Source: Furcasterigmium furcatum (lineage: Eukaryota > Ascomycota > Sordariomycetes > Glomerellales > Plectosphaerellaceae). From it: a stretch of DNA of 64,000 nt. Position 1 is the stretch's first letter; each line of letters begins with the position of its first letter. The DNA is taken from contig BCIA01000004.1 of the NCBI GenBank assembly GCA_001599815.1, forward strand, positions 5,172,082 to 5,236,081. Direction: 5' to 3'. Positions 53,174-64,000 of the stretch are shown here, in pieces. A program made the translations under genes and the position numbers. The notes beneath the pieces are model-generated. The model saw only the letters and a program-made list of their open reading frames with translations, did no database searches and was not told the DNA's origin.

Positions 53174-56100
53174 ATGTCGACCGAGGCCACCAGTGCCCTC
53201 GCGCCGGAGGCCAACTCCTCTGCGCCGACGGGCCTTGTGCACACTCCCACTACCACCGCCAACACCAACGACCAGCAACCCGCAGCCGCCGCCGCCGCCT
53301 CGGACGAGATCCAGTGCGCAAAGCCCGCCTTCCTACACTCGCCACCTGATAGCAACAATGCCGCGAAATCAGAAGGCTCCGACTCCGAGCTTAGCGATCT
53401 CGACGAGGACGCCATTGACCCTGAGCAATCGCAATCAGAACCACAACCACAAACGGAGGATGCGCCCCCCGAAGATGACATCGGCGAAGTCGTCCCTGAC
53501 CACTGGTCCGGCACCGTCCCCGTCTTTCGCCCCACGATGCACCAGTTCAAGGACTTCAAAGTTTTTGTTCGTCCAACCATATGTGCCTTTGTGGTTTCTG
53601 GGGTTAGATCGCTAATGCGCTGAACAGATGGAGAAGATCGACGGCTATGGCATGAAATCCGGCATCGTCAAGGTCATCCCTCCCCAGGAGTGGAAGGACT
53701 CCTTACCCAAGCTTGATGAGCTCGTCAAGCAGGTCCGCGTGCGCGAACCGATCAAGCAAGACATCATGGGGTCCGGCGGCACATACAGACAGGTCAACGT
53801 CCTCCACGGGCGATCCTACAATCTCCCCCAGTGGCGCAAGCTCTGCGAACAGAGCGAACACCAGCCGCCCGCCCGCCGAGGTGAACGCCGAAAAGCTGCT
53901 GAGAAGCCCAAGCCAGCTCCCAAGCCCCGTGACCCTGCTGCACCCAAGGCTGCCCCTGCGTCTAAGAAGCGCGGTGGCACCAGAGGTCGTGGTCGGGGCC
54001 GCAACAAGGCCAAGCAGGAGGAAGAGGAAGCCGAAGATCGGCCTATGACGCCCGTCTCGCCAAAGCCCGAGCAAGAAGACCTTGTTAAGAAGGAGGAGGT
54101 TGCCCAGTCTGTCGAGCAGGACCCTGGCATGGACATCGACGAGGACGAAGATGCGACTCCCACCGTCGGCAGAATGGGACGTATGGGTGGAGTCAGGCCC
54201 GCGAAGGGCAAGGCGACCACCGTCTCAGCCCGTCGAAAGAATGCCCGCCGCGAAGGCTCTGCTGCCATCGATGAGGAGGCATTCAAGGACTTCGACTATG
54301 AGATGGACATCTCCGACTACACTGCCGAGAGGTGTGAGGAGCTGGAGAGGATCTACTGGAAAACCCTCACCTATGCCCCGCCTTTGTACGGCGCCGATAT
54401 GATGGGCACTCTTTTCGACGAGAACACCGACAAGTGGAACCTGAACAAGCTACCCAACCTGCTGGACGTGCTGGGCACCAAGGTTCCTGGTGTCAACACA
54501 GCCTACCTCTACCTGGGCATGTGGAAGGCCACTTTCGCATGGCATCTGGAGGATGTTGATCTGTACAGCATCAACTACTTGCACTTTGGTGCTCCCAAGC
54601 AGTGGTACAGCATTTCCCAGGGAGATGCGCGGAGATTCGAAGCTGCCATGAAGTCAACCTGGGCCAGCGATGCGAAATCCTGCGATCAGTTCCTGCGGCA
54701 CAAAGGCTACCTTATTTCCCCCCAGCACCTCAAGCAGCACTACAACATTACGGTAAACAAGTGCCTGTCGTACCCCGGAGAGTTCGTCGTCACTTACCCC
54801 TACGGATACCACTCTGGTTACAATCTCGGCTACAACTGCGCAGAGGCCGTCAACTTTGCCCTGGACTCCTGGCTGCCCATGGGCAAAATTGCGAAGCGCT
54901 GCGAATGTGCCCAGGCGCAAGACAGCGTCTGGGTCGACGTGTACGAGATTGAGCGCAAGCTTCGTGGCGAAGAGACCGAATACGAATACACCGAGGATGA
55001 AGAGGACGAGGAGGACGAAGATGAGGACGCGTCTGGTCTCCCAAGCCCGCCCGACAGCAGTTCCGTCAGGTTCAAAGCTCCGTCCCGCAAGCGCAAGCGG
55101 GATGCCAAGGATAAGGACGGCAAGAAGGTCAAGAAGGTCCGCCTCCGCGTTAAGACACGCGCAGAGCCGCCATGCTGCCTTTGCCCGAACGACATCCCCG
55201 GTGTCGAGCTGCTCCCCACAGACGACGGACGGAAAGCCCATCGCCTCTGCGCGCTCTACCTCCCAGAGACTTACATCGATACGGACGATGGCAAGGAGGT
55301 TGTGGCTAACGTCAACGCTATCAGCAAAGAACGCCTGGATCTCAAGTGCCTCTACTGCCGCTCGAAGCGCGGAGGTTGCTTCCAGTGCAGTCAGAAGAAG
55401 TGTGCCCGGGCGTACCATGCGACTTGCGCCGCCGCTGCCGGCTGCTTCGTCGAAGAAGCAGAGGTTCCAGTCTTTGGCGAAGACGGTACTGAGTATAAGG
55501 AACAAGCTTTCGAGTTCAGCTGCCGCTTCCACCGCACCAAGCGTGACAGAAAGCTCGACGGCGATGCTCTTGAGAACGACACACGCATTCACAATGTGGC
55601 AAAGGCGCTCAAGAAGGGCGATATCTGCCAGCTGCAATACCACAAGGGAGATATCTTCGCCGGTATTGTCCTCGAGAACTACGCCGACGAGCAGACGCTG
55701 CTAATTGACGTCTTCCCCAGCGGGTACGATCTTCTTATTCTCTTGATTGCCCTTGAATGGAACGATTACTGACTGCAAATAGTGACCGCATCGAGATCGA
55801 ATGGAAATGGCTTCTGGTCCCTGATCCGTCCGATTATCGCCTGCCAAAGGCATCGGCGAATGCTATTCCGTTGCCGTCCTCTCGTAAAGCCAAGGACGAG
55901 ATCAATGCTAAGCGCGCGGATGCCGAGATCCCTCGAAAAGGCGACACTTTCGTGGATGGAGGATTCCAATGGGCCGAGTTCAACCAATGCGAACTCGAGG
56001 CCAACAAAGAGCAAGCAAAACTCGATCTCACCAAGGACTGCCAGGTCTGGCACTACCTTGGCAAGGGGTCGACGGACGCCAAGCCGCAGTACACTGAGAG

Positions 56101-58449
56101 CCTGGCGCTGCAACGCCACAATCCCCGGAGCAACTATCTGGACACTCTGCCGAAACCAGCCAAGCCTGTCAAGGTCGTCAAGTCGGCGCCCGCACCACAG
56201 CGACACAACTTTGTTCAACAGTATCCGGTGGCGGCCCGGCCGACTCCTCCAGCCCCTCTGGTTCGTACACCCAGCGCCAACAAGGTCGAGAAGCCGTATG
56301 TCTACAAGCCACGGAAACCAATCGAGCCCACGTGGAATGTCAATGGACAGAACTTCACCACCCAGCAGTTCGCGCCTCGGCAAAATGCGGCACCTTCGCA
56401 AGTCGGACAGCAATTCACGTTTTCTGCAAACCAGTTCCACAACGCTGGTGGTTACTATGGGCAGGCTGGCCAGGCCGGCCAGGCTGCTTACAACATGCAG
56501 CCCAAGCCAGCGGGCCAGACGGCACAGAACGGAGGCCAAAACCAGGCCACCGCTTACAACGCTCCCAACCCGTTCACGCAGCAGAGGTTCACCCCAGCAT
56601 ACACTCAAGGAGTTCTCAGACCGTACAGCCCGGTCACCACGCCGTCTCCGGCAACAGCACGACCACCACCACCAACCTGGCCGACAAACCCGCCTGGCCA
56701 ACAATATCAGCAGCAGCAGCAGCAGCAGCATTATCACAACCAGCCGGCGAACAAGCAATTGCTTCCTCGACAGCAGCCGCAAACAGCGACGCCTTACGTA
56801 TCAAGCCATTATGGCAGCACAACACCGTATACCGGATCCCCACAAGGCCAGTTTGCAGCGTCAACCAACGCCCCCCGGCCTGCTATGCCTCCAGCACAGC
56901 CAACCTCTCAGTCACCGCCTGCGCAGCATCAGACTATCTACCAGAAGTATCCCTTCTTTATGGTGAACCACAACCGGTAAGTTGTCCTCAATGTGAGCTC
57001 TCCACCTGCGCAACACTAACCCGTTTAGGAACCGAGACCACTACCGGTCGCCGTACAATCCCAGCGGCCCCGGTTTCATGAATGGCTACGAGGGCAACTT
57101 CAGAGCACATATGATGAACGCCCCTTTCTCGGTTGTGTCGAGCTACGCCCAGTCCTACTCGGCCGGCAGGCCCTACTCCTTGCCGGGAGGCCACGCAGCG
57201 TTAACGACCCCTGTTGGAGGTGGTCAACAGAACATGCGGCCCATGCCAGAATACCAAAACGGCCCAGCAGCTCAGATGCCGACCCAGCCAAGCTTCAATG
57301 CTGCCCATGCATCTCAAGGCGGCTCAATTGCCAACGCCGGAGCATATGGCAAGAGCCAATCCCCGGCTCAAGCGTATCACCCCGCCATTCGCCCTGAGTA
57401 CAACAACCACACCACGCCGCAGGTCTCTCATACACCGTCCCCTATGGCCGGCACGCCGTCGCAAAATCCACCTGCAACACAGGCTGCATACCCTGTCCCT
57501 GTCCCTGCTACGCAGGCCACAGCGACAACTGGTCCACCTCCACCTCCAACTGACGAGACCAAGTCTCAGTCTGAAGCTGTGCCCCCCAAGCCAGCCGCAC
57601 CCAAAGTTCAATACAAGGTCAGCAACCGACAGTCCAGCGTCAAGTTTAGAGCATTTCAAGGCAACTTGACGCCGCAACCCTTTACGATGAAGACTAACGA
57701 CAGATCAGATACCCGAGAAGCAGACCCCCGTGCCTTTGCCCCCGATGTACTTAGCCTCAAAGAAGAAGACACCGACGACAGCAGCCACGTCGGTGACTCC
57801 AAGCCGAGCCCCTGAACCTCCGAAGGCGGTAGAGATACCCGCCTCGTCTTCGAAGAGCTCTGTCCAGACGCCCCCCTCCCCCGCAGCCAGCACGAAGGGC
57901 AAGACAGCGCGCATATCCCAGACGCCGGTTCCGATCCCCATTCCCAGGGCTCTGTCCAGGACGCAGACACCAGGACAATCAGGGGTCAACACACCGGTTC
58001 CGGTGCCGGCGACGCCCAACGTGTCGCGGCTACCTTCGCAAAGCCCAGCGGCGACACCATCTGGACCCAGTATTTCTCAACAGGGTACAGTCACTCCTTC
58101 CCAGGGTATTGGTTCAGCTATCCCGGCGTCTCCGGCTGGACAGAGCAAGACTACCTCCAGTGGTTCGCAGCAGGAGGCTTTCAAGGCACATCGGCCTTCG
58201 GTAACGGAGACCCCGGTGCCTTTGCCGGCGATTCCTGGCAGGCCGGCGCAGGCAGCCTCACCGCCGAAAGCGACGCCATCGTCATCGAACCATCCTTCGT
58301 CGACACTGGTGAAGGGGGCAAAGAGTGAGCAGAGCCTGGACAAGGGCGGAATAGGGTTCGCGGACGTCCCGCAAGACTCGATGGCTCTCGTGGAGCAGAT
58401 GATGGCCAACTTGCGCCGCGCCAGCTCGCAGAGCTTGCCCGCGAACTAG
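53174..58449 (+). CDS. KDM4-type JmjN/JmjC/PHD histone lysine demethylase
   Basis: Fe(II)/2-oxoglutarate histone demethylase, expected to act on H3K9me3/H3K36me3 (family of human KDM4, yeast Rph1, Aspergillus KdmA). Exons are 53174-53560, 53628-55723, 55783-56976, 57029-57617 and 57709-58449, giving 1668 residues. JmjN is at about 113-152 (VPVFRPTMHQFKDFKMEKID, split by intron 1). A basic, acidic-patched linker runs to about 345. JmjC is about 395-560: iron ligands His435 and Glu437 in TFAWHLEDVDLYSINYLHFG and His524 in GYHSGYNLGYNCAEA, spaced as in KDM4A, so the site looks active. An extended PHD follows at about 645-770 (CCLCPNDIPGVELLPT; CLYCRSKRGGCFQC; YHATCAAAAGCF). The last 800 residues are Pro/Gln/Ser-rich with a polyQ run and probably disordered. 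The last intron (57618-57708) is the least certain; a GC-AG alternative starts at 57661. Confidence 0.88.
56708..56728 (+). repeat. (CAG)7 polyglutamine tract in the demethylase gene
   Basis: Seven perfect CAG codons encode Gln within the disordered C-terminal part of the demethylase. It is likely length-variable among strains. Confidence 0.8.
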
Positions 58450-59496
58450 TGTATTTTTTTAGGAACGAATCGGACGAGGGCTCGGACGAATGATGACGGT
58501 TGAAGGGAGCCGGTGCCAGGGATTCGGGTTGATTTTGGAGTTCGGGGATTCACACTTGCCGCCGCGTCCGGCACGGATGAGCTGTATACCTCTGTATGAC
58601 ATGAATAGGGATTTAACAATTTCCAGAACCGCGGTGAAGTGGCCGGTTGTGTTGGGGTGATGTTTTGTATCTGCGGCAAGCATCGAGGGTGTAGCTGATG
58701 GGAGGTGAGCCGGATTCAATAACCACTCAGGGCGACGGATCCGATCACCCCCCCTCCAACGACCTGATATTGGGGATGCAGGGGCGGGGATCTCGGGGTA
58801 ACCAGCCCCTCGCTTGGCGTTGCCACGCCGCTCGGCTCGGGAGGGACAGAGGCACGACATTGCCAGGAACGTGGTGATCCGAGTGGAGCGTTAATGAAGC
58901 TTGACGCAGACAAGAAGGCGGGAGGGCGCCGTGCGTGCCAATAGGACATGGGCGAGGTGAACCGGCGCGGCGGACCGCGGCAGGGGTATTTCCTAGGTTC
59001 GATGAGGGGGAGATGGAGATGGGCGGGGAGATGAGGCGAAGGTCGGGAGATCTAGCCCTTTGGGAGGGCCGGACGCCGTTGCTCCGCCCTGTATCGACGT
59101 CAACACCACGGCGCTGGGGCAGCCGGGGCTCTGCTTCTGCTTACGGGCTTCGATGCGTGTTGCTGGCCCGGCGCGATCATGACTTGACTCGAGGATGTCC
59201 GCGATGGCCTGGAACGGGTGGCTTTCCTCCGAGCTGCCGGGGCCTGAATGAGGAAACGGCCGTGGCTATTGGTCAATGGCTCTCCGGGCCTGAGCAGACT
59301 GCAGGACGAGGAGGCGAGGCATCTGAGGGGCCGATGGGGAGGCGAGGAGGTGAAGGAGGAATAAATACCGGCGTGTTGCGGGCGTCTGGGGCAGCTGGGG
59401 AGCTCTGTCTGGAGCTTGGGCACGCCGTCTCGAGGACAACAAGGCCAATTCTCGAATTGCTAACAGCTCGTTTGACATCAGGGAATCTTCGTCAAG
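58450..59496. other. Intergenic with mannanase promoter
   Basis: The 3' flank of the demethylase gene and about 1 kb upstream of the mannanase gene. ORFs on both strands (for example 58935-59600 plus) are Arg/Gly-rich and overlap the mannanase start in another frame. Promoter-like motifs at the right end are listed separately. Confidence 0.5.
59361..59399 (+). promoter_or_regulatory. TATA-like box and two CreA-type sites before the mannanase gene
   Basis: TAAATA at 59361-59366 lies 131 bp before the start codon. Two CTGGGG motifs, at 59385-59390 and 59394-59399, match the CreA/Mig1 consensus SYGGRG and sit close together. Fungal mannanase genes are commonly carbon-catabolite repressed through CreA. 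The motif is short and frequent, so this is suggestive only. Confidence 0.4.
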
Positions 59497-60881
59497 ATGC
59501 GCTTCGGACTTCTCTCAGCTGGCTTGCTCGCCGCCGGCGCTGCGGCTCGCTGCGTCCCCAAGGGCTTTGTCACGACCAAGGGGACAAAGTTCTACCTTGA
59601 TGGCAAGGAGTTCCCCTTTGCCGGCAGCAATGCCTACTACTTCCCCTTTGACAACGTGAGTTACTTCCGGCCGGATGACTTACAAGAAGGCGTGGCAGAT
59701 CAGACCGCTTACAGCGCAACACAGAACCAAGATGATGTCGAGGCTGGCTTGACTGCTGCCAAGGCGGCCGGTCTCAAGGTCTTCCGCACCTGGGGCTTCA
59801 ACGACAAGAACGTCACGACGGACCTGGAGAACGGCATGCCCAAGTACGGCGGCGAGGGAGCCGGCGGCACCGATGTCATCTTCCAGCGCTGGGAGAACGG
59901 CAAGTCGACGATCAACCTCAAGGCCTTCGACAAGGTCATCAACGCGGCGACCAAGGTGGGCATCAAGCTCATTATCGCCCTGACCAACAACTGGGCCGAC
60001 TACGGCGGCATGGATGTGTACACTGTCAACCTTGGCTACAAGTACCACGACGATGTAAGTCTGCCGTTGCAGTCCAGAGCCCGCCCCTTGTGCTGACCGT
60101 CCAGTTCTACCACGAGCCCGAGATCAAGGACGCCTTTAAGCGCTACGTCAAGGAGTTCGTCACCCGCTACAAGGACTCCCCGGCCGTCTTCGCGTGGGAG
60201 CTCGGCAACGAGCCCCGCTGCGGCGCCGATGGCAACCGCAACCTCCCCCGGAGCCCCGACGGCTGCAACCCCGAGGTGCTCTCCGCCTGGACCGAGGAGC
60301 TCAGCGACTACATCCGCAGCATCGACCCGTACCACCTGATCACCTGGGGCGGCGAGGGAGCCTTCAACCGCGAGTCGGACGACTGGGCGTACAACGGCGC
60401 CGACGGGTCCGACTTCGACCACGAGATGACCTTCAAGAACATCGACTTTGGCACGTACCACCTGTACCCCGACTGGTGGTCCAAGACGGTCGAGTGGTCG
60501 AACCAGTGGATCATCGACCACGCCGAGGTCGGCGACGCGGTGAACAAGCCCGTCGTGTTCGAGGAGTACGGCTGGCTCACGCCCGACAAGCGCCTCGAGT
60601 ACCTGGGCCAGGTGCGCAACGAGACGAGGGAGGAGGTCATCGGCCACTGGCTGGAGCTGGCGAGGGACGCGAACCACGGGGCGCTGTACTGGCAGTATGG
60701 GTACTGCGGTGAGTGAAGCAACGTAGTATGGAACGGACCTTGCGATCTTTGTTTGCTGACCCCCTTTTCAGGCTACAGCTACGGATGCAACCACAACGAC
60801 GGCTTCACGATCTACCTCGAGGACGACGAGGCGCAGACGCTCATCTACGACCACGCGGCCATCGTCAACGGCGAGGCCTAA
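59497..60881 (+). CDS. Secreted endo-1,4-beta-mannanase, GH5 (subfamily 7 type)
   Basis: Extracellular enzyme cleaving beta-1,4-mannan in plant cell walls. Exons are 59497-59655, 59725-60054, 60105-60708 and 60772-60881, giving 400 residues. A signal peptide (MRFGLLSAGLLAAGAAA) is followed directly by the catalytic domain, with no cellulose-binding module. Landmarks: GKEFPFAGSNAYYFPFDNNQ (joined by splicing a 69-bp intron that is also open in frame), LKVFRTWGFND, LIIALTNNWADYGGMD, the acid/base Glu (about 199) in FAWELGNEPRC, TWGGEG, FGTYHLYPDWW and the nucleophile in VVFEEYGW (second Glu, about 317). The C-terminal GALYWQYGYCGYSYGCNHND spans the last intron and carries Cys residues for disulphides. 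All introns are gt-ag. Its promoter has CreA-like motifs. Confidence 0.95.
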
Positions 60882-62913
60882 GCTGACCTCGGGATTAGAA
60901 AGACGGGAAGGGAAGCGCTTGTTACTGGGCCTTATTTCGAGGCAGGCAGATACGAGAATACCTACCGCATGCCCGAGCCTTGCGATTTCAAATCTTCGTC
61001 GTGACTTGTATCAGCCGAAGTCTCTGTGCATGACTGGCACCCCCCGAGCGTTGTTGGCGAGTGGCAACACTCAACCCCGAGTTTCCTCCTCGTGCAGTCT
61101 CGCCACCACAGACTTACTCAGATGCATCATCTCGGCGACAACGTGGTGGCAACCCCAGATCAACAATGGCAAATCCCCAATAGATTTCTCAATTGCTTAG
61201 AAAGAAACGAGGGCAAGGTCGCAAGGCTACAGGGCCGGCTTACGTGTGCGACGGGCTGCCTTCAGCTGAGCATGCCCGGGGTTCATGCAGGGGATGCAGC
61301 CGACCTGACCGACGCCGAATGTAGCATAAGGATGCCGGGAGAATAGCAGATGACACAGCTGCTATAACCCCGCGTATCTTTTGGGGGCCGATTCGAAAAT
61401 AAATCACCAGTCGCAATCGCCGTATTCTCGGTCTTGGCATCCTCCTCGCGGCAGAACGCGTCACGGCCTTGGCGAGGCAATCGATGCTGTCGTCGACCAA
61501 ATTAGCGATCAATGAATGGGAGAGGACAGGACGGCTTTGGAACACTACTGCGTCCTGCTTCCGATCTCATGGGCAGGTAGCGCATAAACGAGTAGAGAGA
61601 TGAGATGTGAAGATTCCCAGGGCCTCCGATGCCTCCCGAGCTTTCCAATCATCATCTGGCGAACCACCATCATCTGATGCTAGGCGCTCGCGACTCCCGA
61701 TGAGTACGTCAGAACACCATGCCAAGTCGCAGAAATACCCTCGGGCTAGGAGAACCAGCCTGTCCGCGTCAGCGGTGAGGGGGAGTCATTTTGTCCCAAG
61801 TAGTGGCAACGACGGGAAGATAAAAGGATTCCATCACGTCGAGTGCAGGCCTCAATGGCGTTCCTGTCAACTCGTCTCATCCATCGGCTGCGAAAGCATA
61901 CACTCGAAAGCACTCGATGCTCTAATTCCACCCGAGTTTATTTGCCAGTCTTCCCAGCCCTTCAAACTATGCGTCATGTCTTTCAGCTCATCGACACAAG
62001 CCCAAGCCCACGGGTACCTATCTCCGAAGCCTCCCTCCCCTTGAAGGTTCGGTTTGCTAACCAGGATGAAAACTTTCAGTGACACGAAAGCCCGAGACCC
62101 CGACCACGCAAAGGAAGCCACTCGGCTTCGTCAAGAGCGTTTGCTCCTTGCCGAAGGCGACATGCGATTTTCCAACTGCACGACACACGACATTCTCCTC
62201 GAAACTTCCCTCTCTGGCTTGAATCCGACAGGACGGCACACGCTCCGGGCTCAGAACGCGATTCAGAAATGCAATATAGCCCTGTCAAGACAACACTCCC
62301 AACCAGATATATCATCTCGGACATGAGTCTCTGCGTGAGTGAGCTTTGCTCCGGAGCCGCCGTCCATCCGGGCGTGAGGGCCGGGAAAAGTGGAGATTGT
62401 CCGGCCGGACTGGGCCCGAAGGTTTGGAGGTTGACCGGCTTTCTCAACGGCACCCCGAGAGCAGCGTGCAACGACCACATCCTGTATCATATGTCAATCA
62501 AATATAAAACCATCATTCTCACACCCCACACTCTCCAAACGGGCCACTGAATACCCGCGTGCCCGGCGAAGTGTCCTCTGCCTACACCAGTTTTTGCTTC
62601 ACTTCTAGGCCGGTGGCTGTATGCTGAGTCCGCCCGTGCAGCCGCCATCGTCTAGGCCACATGGCATACCTTAGAGTTCGAAAGACCCCCGAATTGACTT
62701 CCAGCATCTCTGAATAGTTCATATCTAGGCAAGGTCGTGAACTATCCTAGCGCCACATCGACTCTCTCTCGAAGTTTGAAATCCAGTCAGAATATAAAAA
62801 GAAGCCATGGACCTTTCCAAGGAGTTTTTCATCGTTCTCTCTCTAGGGTTTCTTGCTTTTGGTTAACCCTTGCCTACCGTACCGAACATTGGACTCTTCA
62901 ACCTATCACCAAG
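60882..62913. other. 2-kb intergenic region
   Basis: Downstream flank of the mannanase gene and upstream region of the last gene. Frames of up to 145 codons on both strands overlap, are Ser/Pro-rich and lack motifs. The frame of the next gene is open back to 62737 without an ATG giving a conserved start. Nothing further is supported. Confidence 0.5.
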
Positions 62914-63867
62914 ATGCCAGACCATTCACCGAAAGCTTCTAATCCTGCGGCACAGGGTCAGAAGAGGCAGCGTGGCCTCCAGAATTGGAAATACTACGGA
63001 GCGCCTTTCGCTGGCTCAACAATTCAGGCACTGACCTCGCCTTCAACCTCCCTGGTTGCAGATGTGCCAGAGAACCGGTTGCTTCAGAGTCAGAAATTCG
63101 AGTACACAGCAGATCAACTCCAGAAGAAGAGAGCATTATGCAGAGAGGTCATCCGAATCAGCAGGGTGCCCTATCTGCTTTCCTCTCGCACCGACATCAA
63201 CTCGGACCCGATAAGGCGTCACATGCAAGAGGACCACGTTCAGGAAATGGCCCTGTTATTCGTGCTGACCTGTCGTGGGGACTGGACGGAACAGCCCGAA
63301 CTCCAGGTCGCCAAAGGAGCCTTGAGAGATGCTGCGTTCGGGCTGGTCAAGTGGAGAGACACGCACATTGACGTCCCGGCCATGATCTCATTCCACTGGG
63401 AGACGGGGCTGCTCGCAGACCTTCTCGTCAGGAAGTTCTGCTTACCTGTGCCCGGGAACAAGCGCTGCGTCGACTACGACTTGTTGAACTGGGAACACGG
63501 CACCCAGAGGGGCTGGTACCGGCGCAACCTCATCTTCGCATGTGTGCGCTGGGCAGCTTTCGCGCCGGAGCCCGCCATCGAGCAAGGACCTCGGTTTACT
63601 CGCTTCGAGAGGTATATCACGGCGGCTCTGCTGGAGTCAAATCTTTCCCTGCTCGAAGCTTCCGCCGTGGTCACCAAGATGGCCGACTTCATGGCGCGTG
63701 TCAGACTTTATCACGAAACGAAGATCATGAGCCAGCCCAGCGTCCTCAAGCTGGGCCGCGAATGGGCCGCTTCGCGCGGTTATATCGTAAGGATGTGGGA
63801 TTACTCCGAGCTGCCTTATATGCCACACTTGGAGGGAGAGGACGAGTGGGACTCAGAGGAGGATTAG
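62914..63867 (+). CDS. Unrecognised protein, 317 residues
   Basis: Intronless frame starting MPDHSPKASNPAAQGQKRQR; I recognise no family. Codon use and the length of the frame support it as a real gene. Residues 1-20 are hydrophilic and basic. The remainder looks globular and mostly helical, with segments such as QLQKKRALCREVIRISRVPY, QEMALLFVLTCRGDWTEQPE, ALRDAAFGLVKWRDTHIDVP, SFHWETGLLADLLVRKF and WYRRNLIFACVRWAAFAPEP. There are few Cys residues and no signal peptide or membrane helix. The C-terminus is strongly acidic (HLEGEDEWDSEED). The regular spacing of Trp and the SFHWETGLLADLL motif could help a profile search. A nuclear or cytosolic location is the default assumption. The stop is followed by an AATAAA-like ttaataaaa near 63981. 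Confidence 0.6.
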   Translation: MPDHSPKASNPAAQGQKRQRGLQNWKYYGAPFAGSTIQALTSPSTSLVADVPENRLLQSQKFEYTADQLQKKRALCREVIRISRVPYLLSSRTDINSDPIRRHMQEDHVQEMALLFVLTCRGDWTEQPELQVAKGALRDAAFGLVKWRDTHIDVPAMISFHWETGLLADLLVRKFCLPVPGNKRCVDYDLLNWEHGTQRGWYRRNLIFACVRWAAFAPEPAIEQGPRFTRFERYITAALLESNLSLLEASAVVTKMADFMARVRLYHETKIMSQPSVLKLGREWAASRGYIVRMWDYSELPYMPHLEGEDEWDSEED

Positions 63868-64000
63868 GAGCAGGAGGATCGAACTTAGCAGGATGGAGTG
63901 AGGAGCAAAGAGGCACGAGGGCCGGAAAATGTACAGGCGGTCCAGCCATGTTGCCGTCCCGAGAGTCAGTCCTCAGAACAGTTAATAAAAACAGTCAAGT

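Noticed and set aside
54654..55643. 329-codon minus-strand ORF inside the demethylase gene
   Set aside because: Antisense to the JmjC and PHD coding region, without motifs.
55766..56782. 338-codon minus-strand ORF with poly-Leu runs
   Set aside because: The Leu runs mirror the CAG/Gln tract of the demethylase; a shadow frame, not a membrane protein.
59656..59724. Retaining the in-frame 69-bp segment in the mannanase
   Set aside because: It has consensus gtgagt and cag borders, and removing it gives the conserved FPFDNNQDDVEAGL join.
1..64000. CRISPR arrays, rRNA genes, PKS/NRPS or terpene-synthase genes, prophage
   Set aside because: Looked for and not found; nothing in the window supports any of them.

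Overview
The window is nuclear DNA of a filamentous ascomycete (Pezizomycotina, most likely a Sordariomycete; the genus cannot be fixed from sequence alone). The signs are short 44-95 bp spliceosomal introns in most genes, fungal-only families (Zn(II)2Cys6 activator, RTA1, mpaB/DUF2236, monocarboxylate-type MFS, Sfl1-type HSF regulator), a decayed transposon with RIP-like stop codons, and single-copy housekeeping genes on both strands. No operons, CRISPR arrays, rRNA genes or PKS/NRPS/terpene-synthase backbone genes were found.

Layout. 0-18 kb looks accessory: a Zn2Cys6 regulator cut by the window edge, a RIP-damaged pogo/Fot1-type relic next to a 7-bp minisatellite, an RTA1 lipid exporter, a PHD-finger protein, an mpaB-type oxygenase, an MFS carrier, a histidine phosphatase, an F-box protein, a SnoaL-like protein and a frameshifted polytopic membrane protein. 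18-31 kb holds a small basic conserved protein, an SFL1-type HSF regulator preceded by about 5.2 kb without credible genes, and a large low-complexity conserved fungal protein. 31-35 kb is another long gene-free stretch. 35-51 kb is a dense housekeeping block: a WD40 protein divergent from CTF4 (replisome hub), an inverted pair of identical tRNA-Gln(CTG) genes, SKI8, the small DNA polymerase delta subunit, queuosine salvage enzyme QNG1, SUMO E1 subunit UBA2, an SDR reductase and a long-chain-base-phosphate phosphatase. 53-64 kb holds a KDM4-type JmjN/JmjC histone demethylase, a secreted GH5 mannanase and an unrecognised protein.

How the genes relate. Most neighbours are functionally independent, as is usual in fungi. 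Two sets may belong together. The 0-16 kb regulator/exporter/oxygenase/carrier/SnoaL group could be a small accessory metabolic locus, but without a recognised backbone enzyme this is only a hypothesis. CTF4 and CDM1 are replication genes about 3.3 kb apart, and CTF4 has three MluI cell-cycle boxes (ACGCGT) within 53 bp upstream. I found no clearly new multi-gene system. The most checkable oddities are two GC-AG introns (one directly after the SKI8 start codon), the RIP relic, the frameshifted membrane-protein gene, the MluI-box cluster and the tRNA-Gln inverted pair. Exon borders were assigned by eye from splice signals, phase and family continuity; summed exon lengths are multiples of three for every spliced gene given as complete.
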